A DNA stretch of 64,000 bases from Hymenopellis radicata (Eukaryota > Basidiomycota > Agaricomycetes > Agaricales > Physalacriaceae). The translations under genes were made by a program, and so were the position numbers. This document shows positions 1 through 10,753 of this stretch, in pieces (the first letter of the stretch is position 1; each line of letters opens with the position of its first letter). The stretch covers positions 90,590 to 154,589 of the forward strand of contig JADNRX010000103.1 in NCBI GenBank assembly GCA_015501595.1, in the 5' to 3' direction. Under the pieces are notes generated by a model. That model searched no databases, was not told the origin of the DNA, and saw nothing but the letters and a program-made list of their open reading frames with translations.

Positions 1-198
1 TCTGGAGCATGGGTAGCTTGCCCAGGTAAGTTTCGTGACGTGCCCGACTAATCGTGTTTCCTGATGCCCGCTCCTTTAGGGCAAGACAACACCGATTCAC
101 AATGTACTACCGGAGATGTTAAGAGCCTCTTTGAGGGTGATGCCGATGATCATGATGGTGCGACTCATGGTTCTCTGACATATAACATTTTTGATTGA
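1..198 (+). CDS. 3' end of an unrecognised gene entering from the left edge
   Basis: Two coding pieces, 1-25 and 80-198, join across a 54-base intron with clean ends (gtaagt at 26, ctttag at 79) and give one open frame that stops at TGA 196-198. The visible 48 or so residues are acidic, with two cysteines and the stretch TTGDVKSLFEGDADDHDG. I do not recognise the family. The composition would suit a secreted protein, but the N-terminus lies outside the window. The precise intron and the open frame across it are the evidence that this is real; the exact C-terminus is less sure. Confidence 0.5.
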
Positions 199-499
199 CA
201 CTGACGCCAGGCCCATATGACGGAGTCAACATGGGATGCTGACGTCTGTACCCCCATAAATCTAGAGAGGCTGGTATATGAAGAACGTCGACATAACGAA
301 CTACATACCTTGACATCCACCCGAGCAGAAATCATGCTAACAAGGAAACGAAACGAATTCTAACGATCATGATACTGAACAGCCTACTTTCCTGCATGTC
401 ACAAGGTCGGTCAAGATTGGGAACGTTGTACATGAATTAATTAATGTGCCGCACTATGGATACACGAAATGGAAACGATGATATAGATACCCGTAAACT
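199..499. other. Intergenic, nothing recognised
   Basis: About 300 bases between the left-edge gene and the convergent end of the FMP52-like gene. No convincing coding frame, RNA gene or repeat was seen; it presumably holds both 3' untranslated regions. Confidence 0.4.
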
Positions 500-1526
500 C
501 TACTCCCAAGGCGTGTTGGCCAAACCAACGGCACCAGCGTTCTCGACAAGGGTGAACGTGCGCGGCGCCTCCCCGGCCTTCTTCGCCTTGGCTTCAGCAG
601 GGAGTCCTTCTGTCCCTAGGAATCCTGCCATTGCCAAGCTCTTGCCCAAAAGCGAGACCTGTGTGGCGCAGTCAGCTTCAGTTTAGCTCGTGTTTTCCAG
701 GAGAAGCGTACTTTGATCTCCACGGCGGAGGTGAAGTGCGAGAGGACGCCTGTGATAGAGCTGCAAGGAGGTTAGATGATGCAGCACAAAATATTGCGTG
801 CAAGGCGCACGTAAAGACGGTCTCTGTCATCCGCTTCTCCGCTCTGTTGGTTCCAGCGATAACGGCGGGGCGATACATGATAGCGTCGGAATATCCCAAG
901 CCGGAGAGTTCTTGTTCTGTGAGCCCCTTGCTCCTGAAAGGCAGCGTTAGTCACCAAGTCACTTTATGGGATGCAGCACGAACCGAGAGTATAGCACAGA
1001 AGATTTAGGATCGGCCCCGATAGACTGACATTACGCTGTAAGAATGGTAGAGGAATAGATATGGAAATGAACGCACGGAACAATACACTACACGCTGTGT
1101 CAGTCCTTCAACGCGCGCTTCTTTCGCAGAGTTGACGACATATCTAAAGGGAATATAGGAAAACTCGTGAACGATCATTGGAAACTCACGTTCTGTCAAT
1201 CTTCTCGAACGCCTCTGCGCTGCCAGCACTCTTCTTGTTCGTTCCCAAGCTAGAGGAATGTTAATATCTATCAACAAAAATATTTGTACCCTCACGTGAT
1301 AAACACGACATCCCACTTTCCGTCTTTCAACCCGGACTCGCGAGCTTCTCAAAGTCGATGTTCTTCTGCTCTAGCTTTTCCTTTCCTGCTCCCAACGACG
1401 ATATGTCCGTGAGTCTGCGTCCATACTCGCCGACTTTGCTGTAGTGCGACGAAGCTAGCAGTTCTCTGAGGACGTTCGAGCCAACCTGGCCAGTGGCGCC
1501 AATGATCAGGCAGTTTTCGCAGACAT
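500..1526 (-). CDS. FMP52: FMP52 / HTATIP2 (TIP30)-like NAD(P)-binding protein, with two frame breaks
   Basis: This is a Rossmann-fold short-chain dehydrogenase-like protein of the FMP52/HTATIP2 group; yeast Fmp52 is found with mitochondria. Landmarks in order are LIIGATGQVG (dinucleotide-binding loop), VGEYGRRLTD, DGKWDVVFIT, AFEKIDRTYVVNSAKEARV, RVVYCSS, then GLGYSDAIMYRPAVIAGTNR and a C-terminus ending ANTPWE at TAG 500-502. At least four short introns are needed, including one from gtgcgt to gtcag in the SS-IGADPK region. The natural start is ATG 1526 (MSAKTA), but the frame breaks after six codons, where GCCCTG would be expected and GCCTG is present. A second break lies near 1,340 between FEKL and ESGLKDG. 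Everything else is well conserved, so I suspect sequence error rather than gene death. Confidence 0.75.
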
Positions 1527-2406
1527 CATTCAGGCTGTGGGTGGTGGTTGTGAAGGGAATAAGGTATGTCTCCATTGTGTTGTCTTGGGCTTTAACAAGG
1601 CGGAAATCTGCCGGCCGTGCGACAGCGGCGACACGGCTGTTGCCGAGGCCGCTGTTCTCGCTCTCGTTCTGTGTTTGTACGCCCAAGGACTCCTAGGATC
1701 TCTTTTGTTATCGACCATCCTGTATGGAATGACATGGAACAAAGACGGAAGGGTACCCAAGAACGGAACTCGAATAGCGCCATCGGAGCAGTGTGGCGGT
1801 GAAACGATCAGTGCCTGTCTCCGAGTCTTTCATCTCAGTCTACAACACTGCTCTTGTCTTCTTGTCACCTGTTTCAGTACGCGTACTGCTTCCAATCGTA
1901 ATTTTAGCGCTTGCCACCGGACAGGTAGAAATACATCATCAGGTAGCCTCGAATATTCTGTCCTGCGTTCGGCATGGTCAATGAGGCTGCGACGACGTCG
2001 ACTTTCAACCCGCCTCGAACACGTTGTCACCTTCGCTGGAGCTGAGTCACGACGACTCAGGAGACTGATAGTTGATGTTTCCCGAAAACATTACAAGGCT
2101 GGTTGGAAGTCATGTCGAATTCACAGGCCTTTAAATGTTGCCACGTAGTGTTGATTCTTCGCCTTGACGCCTTGGAGACCCAGCCTCGTTACTGCCAATT
2201 GTCTTCCTTGCGCATCTCGCTAGGCTTTAGTACTTATGGTCGGCCTCTTTGACGTCCCACTCCGACCTGGGATGCACCTTTGTGTGACGCGCTTGAGACG
2301 CTCCACTGACATCAAAGTCATCATCGTATAATTCATTTCATTATCTTTTTGATTCCGCGATATATGCGTCATGGGCGCCACTGGCGTCATGGAGCGCTTC
2401 GACCTT
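1527..2406. other. Intergenic between divergent genes
   Basis: Divergent promoter space between the FMP52-like gene (-) and the 72-aa protein gene (+). The long open frames on both strands near 1,537-2,148 have no protein-like composition and overlap the start of FMP52, so I treat them as chance. Confidence 0.4.
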
Positions 2407-2413
2407 TATAAAG
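2407..2413 (+). promoter_or_regulatory. TATA box of the 72-aa protein gene
   Basis: TATAAAG lies 98 bases before the ATG and is followed by a C/A-rich untranslated leader (ccccacaatccacc). Position and sequence fit a strong TATA-type promoter, expected for an abundantly expressed small protein. Confidence 0.5.
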
Positions 2414-2504
2414 AGCTCGTCTTCATTGAACTCTACCCCACAATCCACCCAATCATAGTCACAAACAACAGCATCTTCACACTTAACAAACACCTCTTAT
2501 CAAT

Positions 2505-2835
2505 ATGGTGAGTCTGTTGTCCTAGAGTGCTTCTGCGTCGCGTCTAATTACGAGCGTCTACAGGGATCCATCTTTAGCGCAATAGGTCGCGGCCTCAACG
2601 CCATCATCTCTGCTATTGCCAACGTTCTCATGGCCATCGTCGGTGCCATCACCACCGTACGTGTTGGATTTGCTCCTCAATCGTGTCTGTGTCGTTGACT
2701 TGGCGTATTCAGGTCATCGTCACGATATTCGACGTGATCATGGACATTATATGCTGCCGTTGCGGGTCCGGCAGGCGCCGCGCTGGGACTCGCAGAGGTT
2801 TCGGTAGCCGTAGACGTGGCGGCGCGACTTTTTAG
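2505..2835 (+). CDS. 72-aa small hydrophobic protein with an Arg/Gly-rich tail; first exon is just ATG
   Basis: Three exons (2505-2507, 2564-2656, 2713-2835) give 72 residues. The first coding exon is only the ATG, followed at once by gtgagt. Residues 2-42 form a long hydrophobic stretch rich in Ile, Ala and Val (SIFSAIGRGLNAIISAIAN, then IVTIFDVIMDII), next comes a CCRC cysteine patch, then a basic tail of Arg and Gly (RRRAGTRRGFGSRRRGG). From memory, small proteins of this build are common in Agaricomycetes and uncharacterised. The layout suggests a membrane-inserted or membrane-lying peptide with a basic tail. No function can be assigned. Frame, splice sites and TATA box together make the gene convincing although it is far below usual ORF cut-offs. 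Confidence 0.75.
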
Positions 2836-3170
2836 ATGTGCATTTCCCGCGACGAAGCTTGACATACATGACATTCAAGTTCACGCCCATCACGAGATTT
2901 TCATTGCCATTCTTGCTCAGTATACCCGACGTTCTCAATCATAGTAGTAGGACACATAAAACTGTTGTATTACCAATGTACATCTCCAATATGGAACGTG
3001 CTTCTGCTTTTCAGAGTAACACTACGCTGCAAGCGAATGCGGCCTGTCTATTAATTGATTATGGCTTATTCAGTGTTCGTTATGCTGCGCGAGAGTTTTG
3101 ATCTCGGCGCCAAGGAGGGTTTCATAATTGTGTATAGCAGCGCCGCAGGTTCTACCTTCTTCTGTACAAA
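2836..3170. other. Intergenic, nothing recognised
   Basis: About 335 bases between the small-protein gene and the next possible start. It should contain the 3' untranslated region of the 72-aa gene; no other structure was seen. Confidence 0.35.
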
Positions 3171-3577
3171 ATGACGCCACCAAATGTGCTTGCGGAAGTT
3201 TCCCGACTGGACGCCCGCGATAATGTACGTGATTTGTGTAATGATTAGAAGCTCTTCTACTCTAAGTACTAAAGACTGGATTCGAGATATACATCTGGGG
3301 TTCTAAAGGATCAACGGCTGGACGGTGTAATAACCGGCCTTAACTAGACCTCAAATAGGTCGCTCTAACATGTGGGACTGAGTCTTTCGTCGTTTATGAG
3401 GACCTTGGGCTTTTGTTCGTTGACCGCCTGCTACAGGAACGAGAATGGTTCCAAAGGCGGCGCAATGTGGAAGAGGAGGAGGAGGCGGCAGATTGGATAC
3501 ACGAAATGGCATCCATGACTGGAGAAACAGATCGGAGATCCGGGCAACCTGGCGCCCTTCCAAGTCGACGTGTGTAG
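3171..3577 (+). CDS. Possible small multi-exon gene, unrecognised
   Basis: ATG 3171 starts MTPPNVLAEVSRLDARDN, which ends exactly at a gtacgt donor. A following piece reads TGFEIYIWGSKGSTAG. A third open stretch (about 3,390-3,577) reads FVVYEDLGLLFVDRLLQERE, then RRRNVEEEEEAADW, and stops at TAG 3575-3577. Each piece has protein-like composition and usable splice signals, but the second join I tried (gtgtaa to aaatag) leaves the frame off by one. Either the model is wrong or a base is missing. No family is recognised, so this is only a candidate. Confidence 0.3.
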
Positions 3578-4795
3578 CCCGGAAATGGGATATCAACTGT
3601 GCTGGGACCGAGAACGGCGGTCCTTTCTACAGCCGCGGATTGGACAGGGTAAAGCGCGTGTATGGTCCATATGGGAGTCTTTGATATGGTCATGGAGCTC
3701 ATTTTTTTGTGTGATAGAGTTGAGTGTATGTGGTACATTTCTTGAGATTGCACCGATATCCTACTTGGTCTCTGCCAGTCTCCGTTCGGTGATGCTGCAC
3801 CCGATGCTACAAGCAGCAGGTCAATACAAGGCCGTCAAGTTGAACAGATAGAACTCACACAACTGTAGGAATGCCAACACGAAAGAACGGCCGTACAGTC
3901 TCTGTCCCTGCTCCCCTCGCACGCCAAGCCCGAGGCGACTATTGCGTTCTTGGCCAGTTCAAGGAAGGTATCCTCGTTGATTTCGACGACGCAAGACTGT
4001 GAGGACATGGACATTAAACATGAGTTGGAATAAAATTGCCTGTCACATGACCCTTGCGATGACAATCACTCGATACATTCGAATCAGTTATCAGAATTCG
4101 AAGACAGGAAGTGCATACAGTGTCCACGTTTCGCGTAAGCAGGAATCAATTTCTCGTTATTATTTGCACTGTCGGTGCAGTCGAAGTCTGATCGTTTGCA
4201 TATTGCAACGACATATCCCACTACAATTTTCGGACGGACGCTGACATTCGTCCTTTTATTCGTCTGCGAGCCAGCTTCTCCTCAAACGACGTTGACGGCT
4301 CTCATGGCTCAATCCTTCTCATAAGCCCCGTACCATCGTGAGAATGTCGCGCTTTTCCATACTATCTCCGCTAATAGACGGGATGTTGACCAGACCTCTT
4401 CTCGCGGCTTTCTGGGCAGTTGAATCTAACGTCGTAGCGTCAACGGGGCTTATACTCTTCATATCGGTAACTTACTGTGATTAAACCCGACGCAGCATTA
4501 CTAGTCTCAGAAAGTCACAAGGTCTGTAATTGAGCATCGGAAGAGGACACTGCAACTGAAGTCCCGTCGATGGCCATGAAGCGAATGGCACTGCCCTAGC
4601 CTAAACTGAACGACTTATCTTCGTGTAGTATCAACAAGTCGTATGATATTCAGTCTAAGCATTGCCTAGGGAAATAAGTGAGATGATGAATCAAACCCAT
4701 TAGACAACCTACATATTACACATTTGATACAGACCAGCCAAAGGCTTCCCAGAAAATAAGGTAGAAATGCAGCACCACGAATGGCATTTCTCCAG
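3578..4795. other. Mostly empty; one 44-codon open frame at 3869-4003
   Basis: The only stretch with mildly protein-like content is plus-strand 3869-4003 (begins MPTRKNGRTVSVPAPLA, ends at TGA). It could be a last exon of the candidate gene upstream or chance. The remaining bases up to the end of RPC11 show no coding frame or repeat. Confidence 0.3.
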
Positions 4796-5323
4796 CTAGT
4801 TCTCTCGCCACTGGTGGGTGCAAGCTGTGCATCTAAATCGACGTGAGATGGGAATCATGGACAGATAGTCGCGTAGCTTTACCGATAAACTAGTATTCGC
4901 CATGAGCAGGTGAGCGGTGTAAGGGAAGGAAGCAGGCTTACACGTAGTCATGGGCTCGTCTGCAGACCTGATCTGGAGCTGATAGAAATACGCCTTGTCG
5001 TTGTTGCATTTCCCGCACGATGCTATATAGATCGCGTCAGTAACGAGCAGGTCGAGATTCGTCAATAGATCTAGCCTTGAGTCGCATCTGCATGCTCCCA
5101 TGCCTGATCTCCTCCGAGAACGTCGTCGATTTCCTTTCTTTTCAGTCTTGTCCGCGAAGTCATCTAGTCCGGTGTAAGAACGAGAAATGCCCAGGCTATG
5201 TTTGGGTCGGCCGACCTGCTTCGTTATAGGGAATTCGTAGGGGCAGGTATTACAGGACCATTTGTTATACCCTGTTGCGGAGGAAATGACGAGCATATTG
5301 GCGCAGGTAGGGCAAAACAGCAT
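4796..5323 (-). CDS. RPC11: RNA polymerase III subunit C11 (RPC11), five exons including a 7-base microexon
   Basis: Rpc11 is the small Pol III subunit needed for RNA cleavage and termination. Exons 5323-5216, 5163-5076, 5022-4942, 4889-4883 and 4832-4796 sum to 321 bases, giving 106 residues (family about 110). The N-terminal zinc ribbon is MLFCPTCANML with CNTCPYEF; the linker carries EIDDVLGGDQAWEHADAT. The C-terminal TFIIS-like ribbon has CGKC, the acidic hairpin RSADEPMTTFYRC and CTACTHQW. The fourth exon is only TTTATCG, and without it the conserved TFYRC motif cannot be made. The second intron appears to start with GC rather than GT (exon end ACTCAAG). The gene is divergent to the SPRY gene with 143 bases between the two ATGs. 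No frame break was found. Confidence 0.9.
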   Translation of the reverse strand: MLFCPTCANMLVISSATGYNKWSCNTCPYEFPITKQVGRPKHSLGISRSYTGLDDFADKTEKKGNRRRSRRRSGMGACRCDSRLDLLTNLDLLVTDAIYIASCGKCNNDKAYFYQLQIRSADEPMTTCKPASFPYTAHLLMANTSLSVKLRDYLSMIPISRRFRCTACTHQWREN

Positions 5324-5466
5324 CTGAGATGGGAGTGAAAAAGAGAGATCAGAGGGATGACGTGAGCATGTGATCGCATCTTATCTACCCCTAACTGGCG
5401 GAATGAACATGGATTGGATAGCCTTGCTTGTCCTTTAACCGCCACCACTACAATTTATCGACAGCA
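5324..5466. promoter_or_regulatory. 143-base bidirectional promoter of RPC11 and the SPRY gene
   Basis: Only 143 bases separate the two start codons, so both core promoters and both 5' untranslated regions must fit here. No TATA box is obvious, as is common for housekeeping pairs. Shared regulation is an inference. Confidence 0.5.
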
Positions 5467-6524
5467 ATGGCTGGATTTTTTAACAAATTGAAGGACTCCC
5501 TCAAAGGCGACTCTGACGGCCGCCAAAGCCAATCTACTTCGGATTTCAGATACCCGATGGACGAACCTCCTGCATGGGCGGCAGCGCCAGAGAAAAGTGT
5601 GAGTCTATAACACGCTTCATGGACGTCGCGCTAACGTAGCGACATCCCAGCACAAATATGGGAAATTCCACGAGGCTCCTGAAGACGAATATCGCGCTGC
5701 AGAGGAGTACTGCGAGCGCAACCCTCTTCAGCCACCCCGCCTCTTGCCTTCGTATATGGTCGAGCAGATTAACGGCCTTGGAGTCAAGGCGTGGGGCCTC
5801 GAAATTCCAAATGAGCCTAGATTCGTGGGCGCTGTGTACAATATCCAGCATGACACCAAGACGCCTGCTGTGATTCGCGTGCAGACGAGCCACAAATGTC
5901 GCGATTACTGTTTGCTCAGTAACCTGCCTATCATGGCGGGTTACTATGATATCCCGGGCAAGGTCGGATCTTATTATGAGATTCTTATCCATAAGATGGA
6001 TGGGATTATATCTGTTGGTTAGTGTCTTCCTTCGGCATATCCCTGATTAAACGTTTGAATCGCTGTCTGCAGGCACAGCATGCCGGCCGTATCCTACCTG
6101 GAGACACGCAGGATGGAATCGCCTCAGCTCCGGCCTCCATCTGGACGACTTCCGCAAGTTCTTCGAAGATCCGGACGGCGGGAAGGATTACACCGACGCT
6201 CTTCAGTCTATTCGACCTGGGGACACGATAGGCTGTGGCTACGAGTACCGCAGCGGGACTCTATTCTACACCTACAACGGGATCCGTCTGCCGAATGCGT
6301 TCACGGGCATATACTTGCCCCGCCAGAACTATGATGTGTTTGCGGCGATCGGGGTGGAGGGCGTGTGTGACTTTGAGGTCAACTTTGGAGGGGAATTGGT
6401 CAAGTGGCAGGAAGGGAATGAGTGGCAGTGGAAGGTTGAAGGGATTATTGGGCGCCTTAGTGGCTCCGATGGGATCGACGAGGAACTTCCATCTTACAGT
6501 CAGATGCAGCAACCCATGTTTTGA
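5467..6524 (+). CDS. SPRY-domain protein (basidiomycete SSH4/RanBPM-like group)
   Basis: Exons 5467-5598, 5651-6017 and 6073-6524 join in frame into 316 residues. The N-terminus (MAGFFNKLKDSL) is basic and amphipathic and is followed by a Pro/Ser-rich linker. The SPRY/B30.2-like fold begins near residue 110 and includes SNLPIMAGYYD, GSYYEILIHKM, PYPTWRHAGWNRLSSGLHLD, GDTIGCGYEY, TLFYTYNGIRLPNAF and VFAAIGVEGVCDFEVNFGG. The C-terminus EELPSYSQ contains a PSY-like motif. SPRY proteins of this group are binding adaptors; yeast Ssh4 recruits the Rsp5 ubiquitin ligase to membrane cargo, but I see no transmembrane segment here, so that role is only an analogy. The gene looks intact and its exon joins are unambiguous. 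Confidence 0.8.
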
Positions 6525-6737
6525 AATAAGTATTTGAGTCTATGAATGACATTTTGAATGTACAACAGTTTATCTCCTTTTTTATTGCTTGAGATTGATT
6601 TTCTTTCGAGAATGTGGCATCCAGCGCCTTGATTGATCCCTGTTGGAAGACACGACGTTTTCCGCCACACGTGATCGCATCTTTCTTCTTGACCGTCATC
6701 ATCTCACCAGCAATCTGCTTCTCAATCGCGACCAATC

Positions 6738-7660
6738 ATGTCTGGGGTTGTCAGCGTCTTTGTTGTATCTCCGGATACAAGTTCTGAAAGGAGACTCGAA
6801 CTGCATACAACTGTCGAGCAACTAAAAGTAACCGATTTGGCGATTCCCATCTGGACCGAGACTTATCTGCCCTTGCTCTCATTAGGGAAAGCTCGAGCTG
6901 ATTACTGGCATTCCTGTCGCCAATCAGATTATCAAACTCTACAATTCTGAAAATGATCCCACTGTGCTCGCGGAGCTGTCTGATGATACAAAGCCACTCG
7001 GATTTTATGGTCTTCGAAGCCTGCAGTTGCTCAAAGTATGTTTCCACGTTCCTTTGAGTGTGGTTGAGTCGAGCTAATGTTACTAGGTAGACGATCTGAA
7101 CCCGTCTGCCACCCTCACTGGGCAGCTCACGGACGTGTCTCAAGTCGACAAGTTCGAGTTGACAAACGCTGAGTATGAGGCGCGCGCAGGCGAGTTATTT
7201 AGATCTTGAGTGATTTGTGATTAACGTCACTTGTAGATACCGTGCTGGCTTTCAAGCAGCGTAACAAGGTTGGACGATTCGCGCCCAAAGACCAGACCAA
7301 GGCTACTACGCCAGAGATCGATGTTAATATCCCAGTCGGTTCGCGATGTGAGGTCGAGTCCACGGAGGCTGGTTTCAGCAAACGTGGGACGGTGCGGTTC
7401 GTCGGCTTAACGAAGTTTGGTACCGGTGAAGGTGTCTGGGTCGGTGTTGAGTACGATGAACCTTTTGGAAAGAATGATGGCTCGTGAGTCTTACTTCATT
7501 CTTGAATTCGGAGCGCGTCTGACGCTTCTATAAATGTAGCGTGCAAGGGGAGCGATACTTTACGTGTCGACCCAAGTATGGTGTATTTGTGCGTCCTGAA
7601 AAGGTTAAAGTAGGAGATTATCCAGAGGAAGCGCTTGATCTTGATGATGAGGAAATGTAA
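6738..7660 (+). CDS. ALF1: Tubulin-folding cofactor B (Alf1/TBCB), UBL plus CAP-Gly
   Basis: Cofactor B binds alpha-tubulin and hands it on to cofactor E during folding or dismantling of the dimer. Five exons begin at ATG 6738 ([20 protein letters not shown]). The N-terminal ubiquitin-like part contains [20 protein letters not shown] and [21 protein letters not shown] linker ([15 protein letters not shown]) leads to the CAP-Gly domain: [64 protein letters not shown]. The acidic end LDLDDEEM suits tubulin-tail mimicry. The intron before [15 protein letters not shown] uses a GC donor (gcgagt), a good GC-AG site. All domains are intact and no frame break was found. Confidence 0.9.
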
Positions 7661-8382
7661 AGGTGTGTGTGGATTCTTGTCGTGAGGTTGGCATTCCGAT
7701 TTTGACTTGATCTCAGTAACCAGCGCCGTGTATATTTTAATGTCCATCAGTCGCTGTCTCAAGGATTTGCTGCGTGCTGAATTAACATGTCAGGGGGTGA
7801 AGTCTCATCTTCGTTTGTACGACTCTATAGGTCTGTGATGGCTCCTCAGCCCAATGGCACCAGTACGTCGTACCATCGATGCAAAGGCAAACTTGAACGG
7901 GCTTGCCTCGAGCGCTCTGCTCATCCGGCGCATATGATTTCCGGAGACAGGTGATTTCGTCAACTCGGGGACCGGGAGACGCGTCAAAGATTTTCACTAC
8001 TCAATGCTGATTGATTTTGTAGTATTAAGTATATACTGTGCAGGGAAGTAAGCATTAAGGCGGCCCTATTTGTTGACGCGTATGAGAGGTCTTCGGCTCT
8101 GTGATTCGATATGATTCTGGAAATGGTGCTGCGTTCTAACACGTCGTCCTCCGATTCGGGGCTATGACTTTTTCCGACGCGAAGTTACATTTATACAGAG
8201 CCATAATTAAGCCACGAATAATCCCTTGAACATCCTAACTGTCAGTGGACGCGTCCCCAAGGAGCTCCGATTACGTCACAGGTCTCACTCTGCTCCTTGC
8301 CCTCGGCGCGCCTTGGACCACTACCACCATCACCAGGATCCCCGCCAACACCGTGCTCGACGTCGCCCGCCCGCCCTTTAGA
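7661..8382. other. Intergenic, promoter of DGAT2
   Basis: About 720 bases between the TBCB stop and the DGAT2 ATG. Short antisense frames near 7,782-7,997 lack any recognisable feature. A T/A-rich stretch (catttatacag near 8,190) could serve as a core promoter. Confidence 0.35.
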
Positions 8383-10115
8383 ATGTCGCCGATGTCGACG
8401 ACGACGGAGCAAGGACTCAATGCGAAGCTGACCGCAGCGTCGCGCTCGCTATCGGCGTCCTCTCTTCGAGGAAAACTGTCTGAACTGGCGACGACGCCGT
8501 TGAAGCCGGTCAAGGACACGCTAAAGGCCCATTTCGAGTGCGTCTCTGTTTTTTTCCGATGCTGAAAAATGTACTAAAACCCGATGGCAGCTTTGTGCCA
8601 TCTCAGATACCGACAGAGAGGAGGCTGCAGACATTGGCGGTGACGCTGTGGTCGCTGCTGATATGGGGCTCAATCACATTATGGGTGTATTTATGGTCAG
8701 CTATGGTCTTCGTGGACAAGACCCACTGGCTGACGCAGGCTTAGCTCGTACCCGGCACTGTGGCCGCTGCTCCTGGCATATCTAATTTGGATCCACTACA
8801 TCGACAAGGCTTCCGTACACGGTGCCCGCCCGAGCCCATGGTTCCGCCGGATATCTTGGTGGAGATACTTTGCAAACTACTATCCCGCATCGTATGTTGA
8901 TCTAAACCTTGCATTGCCCTAATTGACCCCTTTGCAGATTGTTAAAGGTGGGCCTTGACTTGGATCGCGTAGGACGTCAGTGCTCAAGGAAGATTGCAGG
9001 AAGCAGACCTACCCGCCGACCGCAATTATGTCTTTGGATATCACCCCCACGGTGAGTATGTGCAAGCCGATTCTAGATGAAAACTAACAGTCAACTAGGT
9101 ATTATCGGAATGTACGTTGCATTTCGTTTGACTGAAAGTCGATGCTCACCGACTACAGGGGAGCTTTCGCGACCTTTGCCACTGAAGGTATACTTCTTGT
9201 CGACTTTAGATTCCCGAGCTGACTGTTGCAGCGACCGGATTCTCCAAGGCTTTCCCGGGAATAATTCCACATCTCCTCACTCTCGCCAGCAACTTCAAGA
9301 TGCCATTCTATCGCGACGTCGCCCTTGCTCTAGGGGTATCCAGCGTCAGCAAACGCTCCTGCATCAACATCCTAAAAAGTGGTCCTGGCCACTCCATCAC
9401 CATTGTCGTCGGAGGGGCTGCCGAAAGTCTTAGTGCCCATCCTGGAACGGCAGATTTGACATTGCGGAGACGGTTGGTTTTGTTCTTCTGTCCGTGTTCT
9501 TTTCTGAATGTTCCCACCAATAGACTTGGCTTTATCAAGATTGCCATTCAGCATGGGCACGTCTTCTAGTGGCGCATATTCTGAGGTACCTAACGTAAAA
9601 TCTATAGAGCTGACCTGGTACCTGTCTTCTCGTTCGGTGAAAACGACATCTTTCAGCAGATGCCCAATGAACGAGGGACCGCCATCTTTTCCATTCAGAA
9701 AAAGTTTCAGTCTGTCTTCGGGTTTACGCTCCCGTTGTTCCATGGCCGTGGAATGCTTAATTGTATCTGCTTGCTCCAAGTTTCCCTTCGGTCCCGCTGA
9801 CGACCCCCATCAGATAGTACTGGTCTGCTGCCTTATAGACGGAGAATTGTCGTCGTTAGTGAGTGGGTTCTCCTTTCTCCATTCCTCGGTATTCATCGGT
9901 CTGCAGCTGGACGACCTATCCATGTAACGAAATACGAAAAGCCTGATATAGAGGAAGTTCGGAGAATCCAGAACTTATACATTGCTGAATTGACGAGGTG
10001 TGTTACGCTCTTATCGACTGTTTTCATCTACTCATCTTGACTAAATAGAATTTGGGAGACGTACAAGAATGAGTTTGCCAAGGCGCGGAAGAGGGAGCTT
10101 AACATTATTGACTGA
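8383..10115 (+). CDS. DGA1: Diacylglycerol O-acyltransferase type 2 (DGAT2/Dga1)
   Basis: DGAT2 makes triacylglycerol from diacylglycerol and acyl-CoA at the ER and lipid droplets. I place the start at ATG 8383 (MSPMSTTTEQGLN), the first in frame. About ten exons are needed. The order is: Ser/Thr-rich N-terminus, hydrophobic hairpin (TLAVTLWSLLIWGSITLW and ALWPLLLAYLIW), WWRYFANYYPAS, then the catalytic signature NYVFGYHPHGIIGMGAFATF, TGFSKAFPGIIPHLLTLASN, RDVALALGVSSVSKRSC, VVGGAAESLSAHPG, LVPVFSFGENDIFQQ, GRPIHVTKYEKPDIEEV and RIWETYKNEFAKARKRELN. One intron, between IAIQHG and ADLVPV, seems to start with GC (gcacgt). The frame is intact across all joins I tried. It ends convergent to the large Pls-like gene. 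Confidence 0.88.
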
Positions 10116-10753
10116 ATGAATACGCACTGCTGTGTGCTTCCTCCTGTAGAGGTCTCGGGTTGTCCTTGCTGTTGAACACTACACGTGTCGATAGATTCAT
10201 CGAACATTTGTTGTCTTGTACATTACCATTACTTGCCCTTTCATGGTTGTAATTTTGCTGCGATTGGTACTCGAAAATGCATGTATTGTCCCATAATTTA
10301 AATAAGTAAGCCTACTCCTTAGGGCCGCGGAGACTGTCAAAGTTCCAGTCCATTAGATATATTCTATCGGTATCGTCGATATAAGAATGGCAAGACTGTG
10401 TGCGCCACTGCATGCCAAGAAGTGAAATCAGATTCTATCTATAGTATGCGTGCGGTACAAAGAAACATGCTGCGAAATGAGCGACTGGAAAGCGGTAAAT
10501 TAAGTACAGCGAATAACCGGATGATGTTAGATGAGACCACGAAAAAGAAAATGAGGAAAGGAGACGCCAAGCGGTATAATAGATGCGCAGGAAGAGATCC
10601 TAATAAAGACGCCAGAGTTCGCTCCGTAATACTACGATTACACGCTAAAGCTGTGGACGAGTAAATGTTAGACGGGGAGGAGTGATGGTGTGAAAGAAAG
10701 GACGTACGTTACAGAATGCGAGGTACCATAGCGGCAGCTCAGACCACGCGAGA
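10116..10753. other. Convergent intergenic region
   Basis: Space between the 3' ends of DGAT2 (+) and the Pls-like gene (-). It is A/T-rich with basic, low-complexity frames (10,398-10,664) that look like untranslated sequence. No repeat or RNA gene was recognised. Confidence 0.4.

Noticed and set aside
1537..2148. 203-codon plus-strand open frame
   Set aside because: It overlaps the start of the FMP52-like gene on the other strand and has scattered Cys/Arg composition without any domain pattern; best read as an antisense shadow and promoter sequence.
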